From Edaphochlamys debaryana (Eukaryota > Chlorophyta > Chlorophyceae > Chlamydomonadales): 64,000 nucleotides of DNA. A program made the position numbers and the translations under genes. The notes beneath the pieces are model-generated. The model saw only the letters and a program-made list of their open reading frames with translations. It searched no databases and was not told where the DNA came from. The stretch lies in NCBI GenBank assembly GCA_016858145.1, contig JAEHOE010000024.1, forward strand, positions 62,001-126,000. Reading direction: 5' to 3'. Below, piece after piece: positions 45,222-57,000 of this stretch (position 1 is the first letter of the stretch; each line of letters begins with the position of its first letter).

Positions 45222-45775
45222 GCGCACGCACCGGCATACGCTCGACGCCACGACTCCCTCAGCCCGCGCCGCCCGGCAGCCAGGGCCTTCCCTCGGCCTC
45301 CACCCGCCTGCGCCCGCACGCGCACGGCGCCTCCCTACCGCCCTCGAGGTCCCCCGCTTTTTTTCTGAGATGAGGCTTACATGGTGGCTCGGAGGCCAAG
45401 CGACACACCGATGATGGGAACCCAGCAAGGGCCCCCGCTGCTCGGTCTCCTCCGCTCGCGCCTGCTCAACTGCGCTCCTGCCCCGCACACCCGCCCGCGC
45501 TGGCCCGGGCCGGTGAAGACTTCCAACCCCAACCCGATGAGAGCCAACAGCAAGGCCAGCAAAGGGCAATCCCAGCCTGACCACACCGGCGAGGTTCAGC
45601 GCGGTGCCGGGCTGCCTCCCCGCGCATCCCCGGTCGGTGGACGGAATCAACTGTACGGACTGTACGGACTGTAGGGCCGCACTGTAGGTCCTACAGTGGT
45701 ACGGCCACACTGTAGGCCGTACCATGCCAGCAGACGCCCAGCGCCAAGGCCCAAGGCCTCGAGGCCGAGCGCACG

Positions 45776-45828
45776 CCTGCCCCGCGCACCTGCCCCGCGC
45801 ACCTGCCCCGCGCACCTGCCCCCCGCCG
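45776..45828 (+). repeat. Short tandem repeat GCGCACCTGCCCC
   Basis: Four consecutive near-identical copies. Confidence 0.85.
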
Positions 45829-46102
45829 TGGTCACTGGTCAGGCAGGGAGCTTGGCTTGCTAGGAGTGACGGTTAGGAGTGCCAGGTGCTGTAGCCGTAT
45901 CTGGGTGTTATTATAGACAACGGGGCGTAGTAGTATCTGGGGGTGTGTCGCCAAGGCCTGATGGCCGGGGAAGACGATAATACAGCGCAATAGTGTGAGC
46001 CGTACGTCCACGTGGGGGGCGCGGGCAAGGTCCCTAGCTCTACTGCGGCTGGGGCATGCTGTGCGAGCTGCGCCCCTCTCTTATCAGGGGGCCCTCTCGC
46101 GT

Positions 46103-46107
46103 TGTAA
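46103..46107 (+). terminator. TGTAA polyadenylation-type signal (HNH gene, tentative)
   Basis: Found about 880 bases after the HNH stop codon in the right orientation. The distance is long, so the assignment is uncertain. Confidence 0.35.
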
Positions 46108-46830
46108 TCATAAAGGACAAGGGTTTGCGGAGAGTCTTTGCGCGTGATTCCATCACTGCATCGGAGTCACAGCGCTCAGCCCCACGCTCCTACGCAGCCT
46201 GGGACGGAGGCATGGCTGTATCCGCGTTCGCACCTGTTGCTGTGCGGAGTGTTTGCCCGTTCCCCTGCGAACAGGATCATCTGACGGGGCGTACACGGGC
46301 CATGGACGTCGCGGGTCCACAGCAATAACGCAGGATGATTGAAGGTGTGAAGCCGGCCCAGGTGTGACCACAGGCAAACGGCTTTACCCTGGATATGCAC
46401 GCACAATCTCGGGGGGGCCACTAGCGGTGACGCGGGGAGCACCTGAATTCAAGCGTGAGGAGGGGCAAGACTTGCCGCGGGGGTCGGCGGGGGCTGCCAC
46501 GTGATACTCACGTAGGCGTGCCGTGCCATGCTTAGTTCCGTCGCGCTCTCGACCTCCCCACAGTCCATAATGGTGTACACGGCGTAGCTATCTATTCATT
46601 GACATTTGCCTTATTGGTTCGCGGGCCGCGCTGCGCTTGTGCATTCTGGTTCCGTTTATCGGTCAAGCAATTCGCACGAGCAACAGTAGTCGAAGGCAGT
46701 AGGCATTGCTTCAGCCCAGCCGCCGTGGCGTGGGCTGGCGGTGGTGCGAAGGGCATGGGTCCGCGAATTCGCCGCGCCTGACCGGGGCCGCTCGCAAGCG
46801 CCCTGAGTACAGGCCGGTGTTACAACGGAC

Positions 46831-49800
46831 ATGGCGCCTAAGACTACCCCCGGAGATGCGGCAGGAGGAGCGCCCAAGCCGAGGTGAACGTTCTTACAAA
46901 AGTTGCCGTTTCGTTGACCCTGCGTGCGCACAGTGCTAATTTTGCCTGACATGAATGCTTACACAGGCTTGGGGGTGGCGGGACGGAGCCGGCGAAGCGC
47001 GCGGCCAAAGTTCAGTCCCTGTTCGAGGCCCTCCGCGCTGAGAACCCCGACGTTGACGACGCGGAAATCCTTGCACATAAAGACGACTACCACGAGCGGC
47101 AGGCTGCGTACTTGCAAGCAAAAAAGGAGCAGCAGACTCTCGCGCGCCTCGAGAGGCGCGCCAGGGATGCTCCAGGTAGGCCTGCTGGACATAAAAACGC
47201 TTGACGCGAATGTAGTCACAGGCGGCGGGGTGCCCCCCGGTGGCTGTCCGAACTAAACAAGGCGTGGCATGTGCGACATGGCGGGGCGCCCCGACGGTGC
47301 TTCCTCGCAGGTGTGGGCGGCGCGGGCATGCGACGGCGGAGCAGCGAGCTCGGGGAGCCCGGCCCGAGCGGCTATGGGCACCGGAGGAGCAGCGAGCTGG
47401 GGGAGCCCTCGGCGCCGCCCGGCGGGTATGGCCGCCGGCGGAGCAGCGAGGTCGGCGAGGCGGGCCTCGCCACGGTACCCGAGGACGGCTCCGACCATGA
47501 CCCCGACAACCGTCGCGGCAGCATCGACGCCCGGGCGAAGCGGCGCGAGAGCCACCGCAACAGCCTGGAGCACTCGCACCCCTCCTCCCTCGACCAGCCG
47601 AGGGCATCCCTAGACCGCCCGAGGGCCAGCCTGGACCGCCCCCGTGCCAGCCTGGATAAAAGCACCGCCGCCGCCGCCGCCACCGGCACCGTCGCCTCCG
47701 ATACCGCCCCCACGCCGGAGCAGCTGGCCCGACTCATCAACGAGGTCCGGCGCCGGAGCGTGGACATGCAGCGGCCGGGCACCAGCGGGAGCACAGGATC
47801 TGGATCTGGAACCGGTCCCGGAACGGGAACCGGAACCGGAACCGGCCCTGGGCCAGGGGCCAGCACGGATGGGCCTGCACCCGCGGAGCCCGCGCTTCGC
47901 TTCACGCACCCGGACCTGCAGGCGGCCTACGAGTCCTACATCGCCCCTCAGCTGCTCAACTCGCTGACGGACGAGGACCTCTGCGCAGCCACCAACGCCC
48001 TGGCGGCCATTGAGAAGGCCTACGCCTCCCAGGGCGGCCGCCACGCGTCCACCTCGGGCACGGGCTACGTTAACGGGCCCACGGGCCCGGGCCCAGGCCC
48101 GGGCCCGGACGCACAGCCCGCGGCCTCGGAGCGCGAGACCGTTCAGGCGCAGGGCTCGGAGGCGGGGGCAAGTGCAGGGGCCCGGCCGGACTCTGCATCT
48201 GCAAAGCCGGGGCCGGCTGGGTCAGGCCCAGGCCCGAGGGGCGATGCCCAGCAGCGAGGGGCGGGGGCGGAGGCGGGGGCGGAGGCGGGGGCGGGGCCCG
48301 GGGGGTCGGGGCGGGCGCTGGCCCACCAGGGCTCCTCGCAGCCCCGCCGCCGCGCCTCCGTGTCAGAGGGCGCCCCGGTCGTGGGCGTGTTGGAGACCGT
48401 CGCCGCCATCGCCGCCGCCTCCCACGGCCGCGGCGGGCGGCACTGTGACCTCCCCATGCTCCATGCCGGACCTTCCGCCGACCCCGCCGCCCCCGAGCAG
48501 GCTGGGCCCACCGCCCTCGCCCGTCCTGGGTCTACTGGCCCGGCCCCGGGTTCGGGGGCCGAGGGCGGGCCGAGGTCGGGGTCCGGTGGCTCGGGCCCGG
48601 ACTCCTCCGGCACCCCGGGGGCCCCGGTGACGGTTCTCGCCCTCGTGGAGGTTCAGCCCTTGCAGGACCATATTAAGAGGGACGACGAGAACCTCCCCGC
48701 GAACCCCACCGTGGCTGGAGCAGCGGCGGCGGGGGCGGGGGCGGAAGGGGCGGACGCCGGCAAGGACGGGGCGGGGAAGGACGGCAAGGGCGGGGCGGTG
48801 GCGCGGGCCGACACGAATGAGACCGTGGGGACGTACGAGGAGCTGGGCGACATCTCGCAGTACAGGTGCGTGCGTTGCGCCGTACAGGCCACGTGGCGTG
48901 CGGTGCCGGTGCCGTACGGCTGGTGCACCCGTACGTACGGCGGCACGGATGCCGTTTGGTAAAACAGCAGGGCGCCAGCTGCCATGCAGGCCAGACGGGT
49001 GTGCCGAAGGGTGCCGCCAGGGCCACCCCAGTGGAGCGGGGGTGCCCTCCGGGCAGAGTTTTGCGTGTGCGTGCGGCCGAGGGCTGGGTGACAGTGCTGC
49101 GGCCCTTCACCAACTCGCACCCGGCGCTCGCATCCGGACTTCGGCCAGCCGCCGCCACCCGGCCCAATGCGCCACAGCCCGCCTCCCACGACCCCCCGCC
49201 ACCTCGCCACCCCGCTCCGCTCCGCTGTCATCAGCTCAACACCTCCTTACTCCCCTCCCTCCCTACCCGCCGCCCCCCCCCCCCCCCCTCCCTCCCTCCC
49301 TGCCTCCTCTGCCCCGCCCGCAGCAAGCCCCGCCAGTGGGCCATCCGCCTCTGCGCCAACCCCGACTTTGAGATGGTGGTGACCGCCATCATCTTCGCCA
49401 ACTGCGTGACGCTCACGCTCTACAACCCGCGCAAGCCGGAGGGCGAGGGGCTTAACGGCGCGCTGTTCTGGGCGGGTGAGGGCTGAGGGGGAGGGGGGAA
49501 AGGGGGGAAGCCGAGGGAACGTGTTGGGGCTGAAAGGGAGTTTGGTTGAGGGCTCAGTTAGATCCGTGGGGTCCTTCCGCATGCAACACAACCCGTCCAC
49601 GCCCAAACCCTCTCCTCTCTCCCCCCGCCCCCCCCCAGAGCTGGCCTTCAACATCTGCTTCACTCTGGAGATGTTGGTGCGCGTGGCGGCGGTGGGCTCG
49701 CCCATCGCCTACATCAAGCGGCCCTGGAACCAGTTCGACACGGTGGGGGCCGTCAGGAGGGCGTGCTGGGGGAGGGGGGGGGCCCAAAGCGGCCTCGGAG

Positions 49801-51024
49801 GGGGGCTGAGGGCAGGCCGGGGCAAGTCATGCCATGTGCGGAGCACCGAAGCGGGCCGGTGCAAGCGCACATGGCCTCACACGCTCCGCTAGACCACGCC
49901 CCTCCCCCATCCCCCATCCCTCATCCCCCATCCCTCATCCCCCTCCCCCTGTACCTATCCCTACAAGGATTCCCTGGCGTCGGCGCGTTCCCGCTCAGCA
50001 ACAAACATCCCCCTCCCCCTCCCCAGTTCATGGTGGTTGCGGGCTACACGGTGTTTGTGCCCGGCAACTCCTCCGCCATCAACGCCATCCGAGCGCTGAG
50101 GGCGCTGCGGCCGCTGAGGACCATTGCGCGGTTCGAGTCGCTGCGCGGCGTCATCGTGTGCTTCCTGGAGGTGGGCCCGGGGTGGGCCCGGGGCTGGGCC
50201 TGGTCAGGGCCTGGGGTGGGCCTGGGGTGGATCGGCCTGACGTAGGCCTGGCATTGGCGGCTGCTTTGTGCTGGAACTGACTTCATCACCCATTCCCCCT
50301 CCCTCCTCTCCTCCCCCTCCCCCAGGCCATCCCCCTGCTTGCCTCCGTGGGCGGCCTGCTCATCTTCTTCGTCTTCCTCTACGCCGTGGCGGCCGTGCAG
50401 CTCTTTCCAAAGACATACCACAACGTGCGTTTGTGTCTAGGGAGGAAGTAGGGGGGAGGGAGCGCGGGTGCGGGGCTGGCGGCACAGCGTGCAGGGCAGG
50501 GTGTGCAGAGCAGGGCACCGGCACCGGCTCGAGACCGGCTCGGGGCTCGGGGTTGGCGCCGCCGTCCCTCTGACGCCGGCCACTGTACTCCCTCACTCCT
50601 TTCACCCCCGCCTCCCGAGCCCTCACCGCCCCGCAGACGTGCGTTGACGACCCTGTCCCCCTCAGACCCCTGTCCTATTCGCCCCCTTCACCCGCCCCCC
50701 TTCCTCACCCCGCAGACCTGCGTCGACAGCCTGGGCGTGCCCCTGAACGCGGGGGAGGACCCCGACATGTTTGGGTGCGGGGGCAGGGGCAGGTGCCCGG
50801 CCAACTTCACGTGCGAGGTACGGCAGGCGTACGGATGTACGGCACTGTACGGCAGGGGGGAGGGGCGGAGGCGGCACGCTGCACGCTGGGGCTTGACGAG
50901 GGCGGCGAGGATGTGGCATGTGGCTGGCGTTGGCTGAGGGGGTCGGCAGGGCGGGGCCCACCCGCTTGTACAGTGGCAATCCCGCCCGAATAGCCCACCC
51001 CTCCCCCCCCCCCCCCCCCCCCCC

Positions 51025-51066
<42 letters not shown>

Positions 51067-54000
51067 CCCCCCCCCCCCCTCCCCCCCCCCCCCTCCCCCC
51101 CTCCCCCCTCCCCTCCTCTCCCCCCTTCCCCTGTTCAACAGCTGCTGTCTAGTCAGCACGCGGTCAACGTGGCGGGATACGACAACACGGGCCTGGCCAT
51201 GCTGAGCGTGTGGCAGGCGCTGACGCTGACGGGCTGGGTGTTCATGATGTACCGCACCATCGACACGTACTCATTAGTCACCATCATCTACTGGCTCACG
51301 CTCATCGTGATCGGGGCGTACTTCGTGGTGAGTCGGGTTGGGCAGGGGTCCGAGGGGTTCCGAGCATGTCTTGGGGGCACATGCACATGGGCAGGTCAAA
51401 CGCACACGAGCGGGGCTGGCGCGGAGCTGGCGCGTTGGAATCATGTGTTGCCCCAACTCCAACGGACCCCCCTCTCCCCCCCTCTTGCGCCCCTCCCTCC
51501 CTCCACCCGCAGCTCAACCTCTTCCTTGCGGTGCTCAAGATCAAGTTCGCCAAGGCCCAGACGCTCTTCCACAACCAGCTGGCGCTGCAGCGCACCAAGG
51601 CCAAGCGCAACTCCATCATGACCTTCATGTCCCGAGTGCAGAGCAAGTGGACCGAGTACAGCTCCAAGCGGAGCCAGGTGGGTGCGGCCGGGGGAGGGCT
51701 TGAGGGGGTTGGGGGGAAGGCCGGGCGCGTGAGAGGGCGGGTGGGAGGGCGCGTGGCAAGGCGCGCCGTCGTGGTTTGCGCTGAGGCAGAAGAGCTTGCT
51801 GAGCGCACACGCCCCAGCCGGCCTCGTCCATCACGCTCGCAGCAAGAAGTAACCTTCCCGTGCACCCCTTTACCCCCAGGCCTCCACGCTCAACTCCAAG
51901 CTCACCTCGGCCATCTCCTCGCGCATGAGCTCCGTGGCGCACTCCCCCCGCGGCTCGCACTCGGGCTCGGACGGCAGCGCGCGGCGGGGCAAGGCCGGGA
52001 AGGACGGCAAGGAGGGCAAGGAGGGGAAGGGGCTGGAAAGCCGGCCCGGCTCGGGCTCCGGCAAGCACACGGACCGGGCTTGGCTAGCAAACGGCGACCG
52101 GCGCAGCGGCACTGGGGCGGGCAACGGCACGGGCAATGGCACCGGTAGCGGGATGCAGAGGGGCAGCGGCAGCGGGGTCCTGTTGCCGAACGGCCCCGGC
52201 CGCCCGGGCAGCGGCCGCATGGGTCGCAACACGGGCAGCGGCCTGGGCACGGGCAGCGGCGACGGTACGGCGCAGGCCCAGGCCCAGGCCCAGGCCCAGG
52301 CCCAGGCCCAGGCCCGGGCCCGAGGGGGTGGAGCGGATGCCTCCGAGCCCCTCCCCCGGCCGCCCAGCGCCCTGTCGCCTCGGGTGGGCCTGGTCCCCGT
52401 GGGCCGAGAGCACTCGACAGCATCCAGCCACTACCGGGGCCCGCCGCTGCCGCCCGGGCCCGAGCTCAGCCGGGGCCCGAAGGGGCCCGGCATGGGCCCG
52501 GGCGGGGCCCGCTGGGGCCTGACGCACTCGGACGACGAGTCCGAAAGCGTAATAATCGCCGAGGATAACGGTTCCGGGTCGCTTTCGTCTGAGGAGGAGG
52601 CGATTCGTCGCGCTGCCTCGACCCTGAGGAAGCAGGATGGCGCAGCGATTGCCAGGAAGCTTGGCGCGGCGCGGCGGGGGTCAGCGGGGACGGCGCCGTC
52701 GCCGCCGCCCCAACCGCTCCTGCCGGGTGGCGTCGAGGCGAGCGCCGACGCGCCGGCACCCTCGGGGCAAGGCGCTGCGGGCGGCGGCGGGCGCGCGTCT
52801 GCCACCGGCCTGGATGCTGCTGCCGCGGCGTCGGCGGGGATCCCAGCGGTCGCCGCCGCCGGGCCCCGGCCCGTGGCGGAGGGCTCCGAGGCGCCGTACA
52901 TGTACGGCAGTACGGCGGATCCGTCGCCCTCCCCGAGGTCGCCGTCGGAGCGTGCGGCGTTACGGAGCTTGTGCGTGACGCCGGCGGGCGTGGTACTGGC
53001 GGCGGCCAGCGACGGTGCCAGCGGCAGCGGCAGTCGGAGGACCACGCTCAGCCCTCGGGCCTCATGGACGCCCATCCCTGGGGCCACGGACTTTCCAGCC
53101 AGGAGCAGCGGAGGAGGAGGCGGCGGGCCCGGTCCGGCGTCCGGACACAAGTCCGGACACGGGCCCAGGCACAAGTCCGGACACGGGTCCGGACACGGGC
53201 CCGGACACGTTTCCGGACGCGGGCGAAGGCTGCGGTCCGGGCCGGGTCCGGTGGCGGAGGGAGTCCGGTTCATGGGGGGTGATGACGAGGACGGACCGGC
53301 CACGGGGCGCCAGACGGGGCGCAGCGGGGGCGCGGGGGTGCGGTTCGGGAGTGACGTGGACGGGGGCGAGGGGCCGGCGGGGTCGCCCCACGGCACCACG
53401 GACGGTGGCGGGACCACTGGCGGCGGCGGCTCGGCGCGCGGCCCGTCCGCCACCGGTTTTATCCCGGCCGGCCGCAACCCCTCCGCCACCGGCCCGGCGC
53501 CCGTCCCCGCCCGCGGCGGCTCCTCTACGGGAAACCTTGCCCTCGACGACCAGGCCCTCACGCCCCACTCGGGCCCAGGCGGGCCCGGCTCGGGCCCGCT
53601 GCCGACCGACCGGGCCGGCACGCTGGACGGCTCGGTGCAGGGCGGGCCCACCGTGGGCCCGGGCGGGCCCCACCACAAGGACTCGGGCGGCACGGAGCGG
53701 ACCTACAGCGCCGCGCCCTCCTCCATGGGTGCAACCAATGTGGCAATGATCGTCATGACACCCGAAGAGTTCGACGAGTGAGTTGAGGCCTGAGGGTGGC
53801 TGAGCTGGGAGTCCACGACACGACGTGCCTCTTCCCACCCCGTTCCCTCCCCCCTCATCCTCTCACCCCCCCCCTCTTAGGTTCGTTGCCGACCACCCCT
53901 ACTTCCAGCGCCAGATGCTGCGGCTGCAGTACAGGGTGCGGCTCTTCGTCAACCACAACATATTCAACCAGGTGCGGGTGCTTGGATGGGAGTAGAGGCG

Positions 54001-57000
54001 ATAGGAGAGGCTCGACGAGGGGACAGACCGGCGGGTCGGGGGCTCGGGGCCCGGGCGCTTTGGCCTGGGCGAGAGCAGTCGCTCCTCCCGCGTCCCCCCT
54101 CCCCCGCCCATGCAGTTCTCCGTGCTCAGCTCAACCCCAGTTCCCCCTCTCCCCATGCAACCCCCCTCCTCCCCCTCCCCGCCCTGCAGTTCTTCATGCT
54201 CCTCATCTTTGTCAACACGGTCCTGCTCTCGCTCGAGTACTACAACCAGCCCGACTCGCTCTCCAACGCGCTCTACCTGTCCAACCTGGTGCTCACGGCG
54301 CTCTTCACGGCCGAGATGGTGCTCAAGATATTCGGACTGGGGTTCTGGGACTACATCCGGGTGAGGGGGGGAGAGGAGGAGGTTGTGTGGGGGGCGTGGG
54401 GAGGAAGGGCGCGGGGGGGGGGGGGGGTCTGGGACTACATCCGGGTGAGGGGGGGGGGAGAGGAGGAGGGTGTGTGTGGGGGGGGGCGAAAGGGGAGGGT
54501 GTGGGGGGGGGAAGGGGGGCGTTGTGTGCGGCTCGCGGCTTCGTGGGTTGGCAAGAGGTGGACATAGCAGGTGGGAAAAGCGTGAAGGAGTAAGGATTTG
54601 ACCCCTGTCCTCCTGTTCCTTTCTCGGCCCCTCCCTCCCCTGTCAGGACGGCTTCAACATCTTCGACGCCCTGGTGGTGACCATATCGCTGCTGGAGCTC
54701 ATGCTGGCGAGCGTGGCGGGGCTGAGCGCGGTGCGGGCGCTGAGGGTGCTCAAGGTGGGGGCGGTGTGGGGTGATGGTGGGGGCGGGGTGTTGGTGGGGC
54801 GGTGGGAGTGAGGCGGGGCGGGGGTGGGGTGGAGGGGCCCTGCATAGCCCTGCTCGAACGGCCCTGCTGGATCGCGCCTCCCCTCCAAGCCCCCTCGTCA
54901 CACCCCTTCCCCCCATCCCCCCGCTCCCCCCACTCCCCCCCATCCCTCCCTTTCTCCAGGCGCTCCGCGTGCTCCGCCTCTTCAAGCTCTTCCGCTACAT
55001 GCAGTCGCTGCGGCGCATCGGGGAGGTGCTGCTGTCCGCCTTCTCGTCCTTCGCGGCGATCGCCACGCTGCTGTCGCTCTTCTGGCTCGTGTTCGCGATC
55101 GTGGGCATGCACGTGTTCGGCGAGTTCGACCTCGACACGTACCCTTGGCCCAACTTCTCTACCTTTTTGTTCAGGTGCGGGTGCGGGTGCGGGTTGGGGT
55201 AGTTGGGGTGCGTGGGTTGTTGATGGGGCGGGGGCGTGCTTGGCGTTGCCGGGGGGTGGCAGGAGGAAGGGGGATGGCTCGTTCCCGCCTTCTCCATCCC
55301 TCTTCCTTCCCGTACCGTCTCCGGCGCTCCCTCCCCCAAACACTCGCTTCCCGTCCTCCGTCCCTCTCCTCCCTCTCCCCCCCCCCAGCCTGGTGTCCAC
55401 GTGGAACGTGCTCAACCTGGAGAACTGGCAGAACATAATGTACGCGGTCGTACGACAGGTGCGTGAGGGCCCGTGCGTGGGGTTTTTGGGTGGATGCCCC
55501 GCCCCGGCACATACCCCTCGCCTGCAGGCCGTACACCTCCCCTCCCACCCATCTTGCTCCTCCCCACCCGCCCCGCACCTTCCCCCCCGCCCTCAGACCA
55601 ACTACGGCGCCTCCCTGTTCTTCGTGCTGTGGATCGTCATCGGCCGGTACATCTTCCTCACCCTCTTCCTGGCCGTCACGCTAGAGGTGAGGCGCCCGCC
55701 CAGCGCCGCACCCACACCTTCTGTGCCCTGCCCGCGCCCCGGTCCTCGTGCCCGCCTTTGCGACCAGGGTAGTGGCTGCGATGGCCCCTGAGCACCCCTA
55801 AGCAGGGGCTTCTAGCCGGCTGCAGTGAAGCTTCGCGCGCGTCCTCTGCGGCCTGGCCCTTCCCCCAGTCCCCTCCTCCCACCTCTTTCCCCTTGCCCCT
55901 CTTCCCCCTCTCCCCTCTTCCCCTCTCCCCCTCTTCCCTGGCGTCGGCGCGATCCCGCTCAGCAACAAATACCCCCTCTTCCCCCCCGCCCTCAGGCCTT
56001 TGAGGCCAAGTACGACCCCAATGCCGTACGGCAGGGCGCCAAGGGCAAGGGCCTGACCTCCATGCTGTCCAGCCTCAGATCCAGCCTTGGATCCAAGGCC
56101 TCCAGCATAGCAAGGTGGGTAGGGGGGCAGGAGCATGACTAAGACTAGGGTGTGGGGGGCGTGCGGTGCTAGTCAGAGCTCTGAGCAAGTGCGCGCACGC
56201 CCTCGGCAGACCCGTCATATCCCCCTTCCCCTCCGTCTCCCCTCCACCTCTCCACCCCCCACCCCATCCCTTCCCACCTTCTTCCCTCCACCCCACAACC
56301 CACCACAGCTCCTTTCGCAGCGGTGCCTCCTCCCCCGCCGGCAGCACCCGCGGCGGCAAGCGGCGCAAGAAGGGCGGCGGCGGGGGCAGCGGCAGTGACA
56401 GCGACGGGGCCAGCAGCCGTGGGCGCGGCCAGAAGCAGACGAACGGCGAGCGGGCCCAGCCGGGCCCAGGCGACGGGCCCGGCGCGGGCCCGAACGGGGA
56501 CCGGGCCGGCGAGAAGCTGCCCAACGACAAGGCGGCCGCAGGGGCGCAGCCGGCGGCGGGGGCGCCCAAGGCGAGGCCGGTGTCCTCCAGGGCCCGGCCC
56601 CAGTCGTCGCGGTCTCGACCCGCGTCGGCCCGGGCCATGCCGGCCAACCCCGTCGGAATCGGTGGGCAGCGGGCTTTGCGGGCCGGGCGGATAGGGTTCT
56701 TGCTGGGCTGCGCGCCGGGGCAAGGGCCCGGGGAAAGGGCTCGGGGAAGGGGCCGTGTGTTACAAGAGGCCGGCAGCTCCGAGGGCTTGCGGGGAGCGGT
56801 GTGCCGTTCGGAGGGAAGCATCGGTGGCGTGCGGGAAGCAGCGGCGCCTCCCACGCCCCGGCCCACCACCACCAATGATTCGGACCTAACCGCCAACTAC
56901 CCCAACCACCAACCGCCCCAACCGCCGCGCAGGCTACTTTGCGGACGCGCAGGCCGCCGCCGCCGCGCAGTACGGCGACGGGCCCGATGGCCCACGTGTC

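Larger units (their letters stand above)
45222..46830. other. 3' region of the HNH gene and promoter side of the channel gene
   Basis: No gene was recognised in 1.6 kb. It includes repeated GTACGGACT/ACTGTAGG words around 45650-45725, a 13-15-bp tandem (GCGCACCTGCCCC) at about 45776-45828, and a TGTAA at 46103. The 5' UTR and promoter of the channel gene should lie at the right end. Confidence 0.5.
49324..51677 (+). other. Channel domain I
   Basis: S1 contains [18 protein letters not shown]2 [14 protein letters not shown]4 [17 protein letters not shown] (five Arg, three-residue spacing). The extracellular pore turret has Cys pairs ([18 protein letters not shown]). The pore helix reads [13 protein letters not shown], where Cav channels have T-x-E-G-W, so the key Glu is Thr. 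S6 ends [14 protein letters not shown], matching the usual N-L-x-L-x-V motif. This region includes the start of the I-II linker. Confidence 0.9.

Noticed and set aside
46924..47256. Alternative start of the channel at an ATG near 46951
   Set aside because: It reads the first part of exon 2 in another frame and loses the helical [16 protein letters not shown] segment. The exon at 46831-46883 joins in phase instead.
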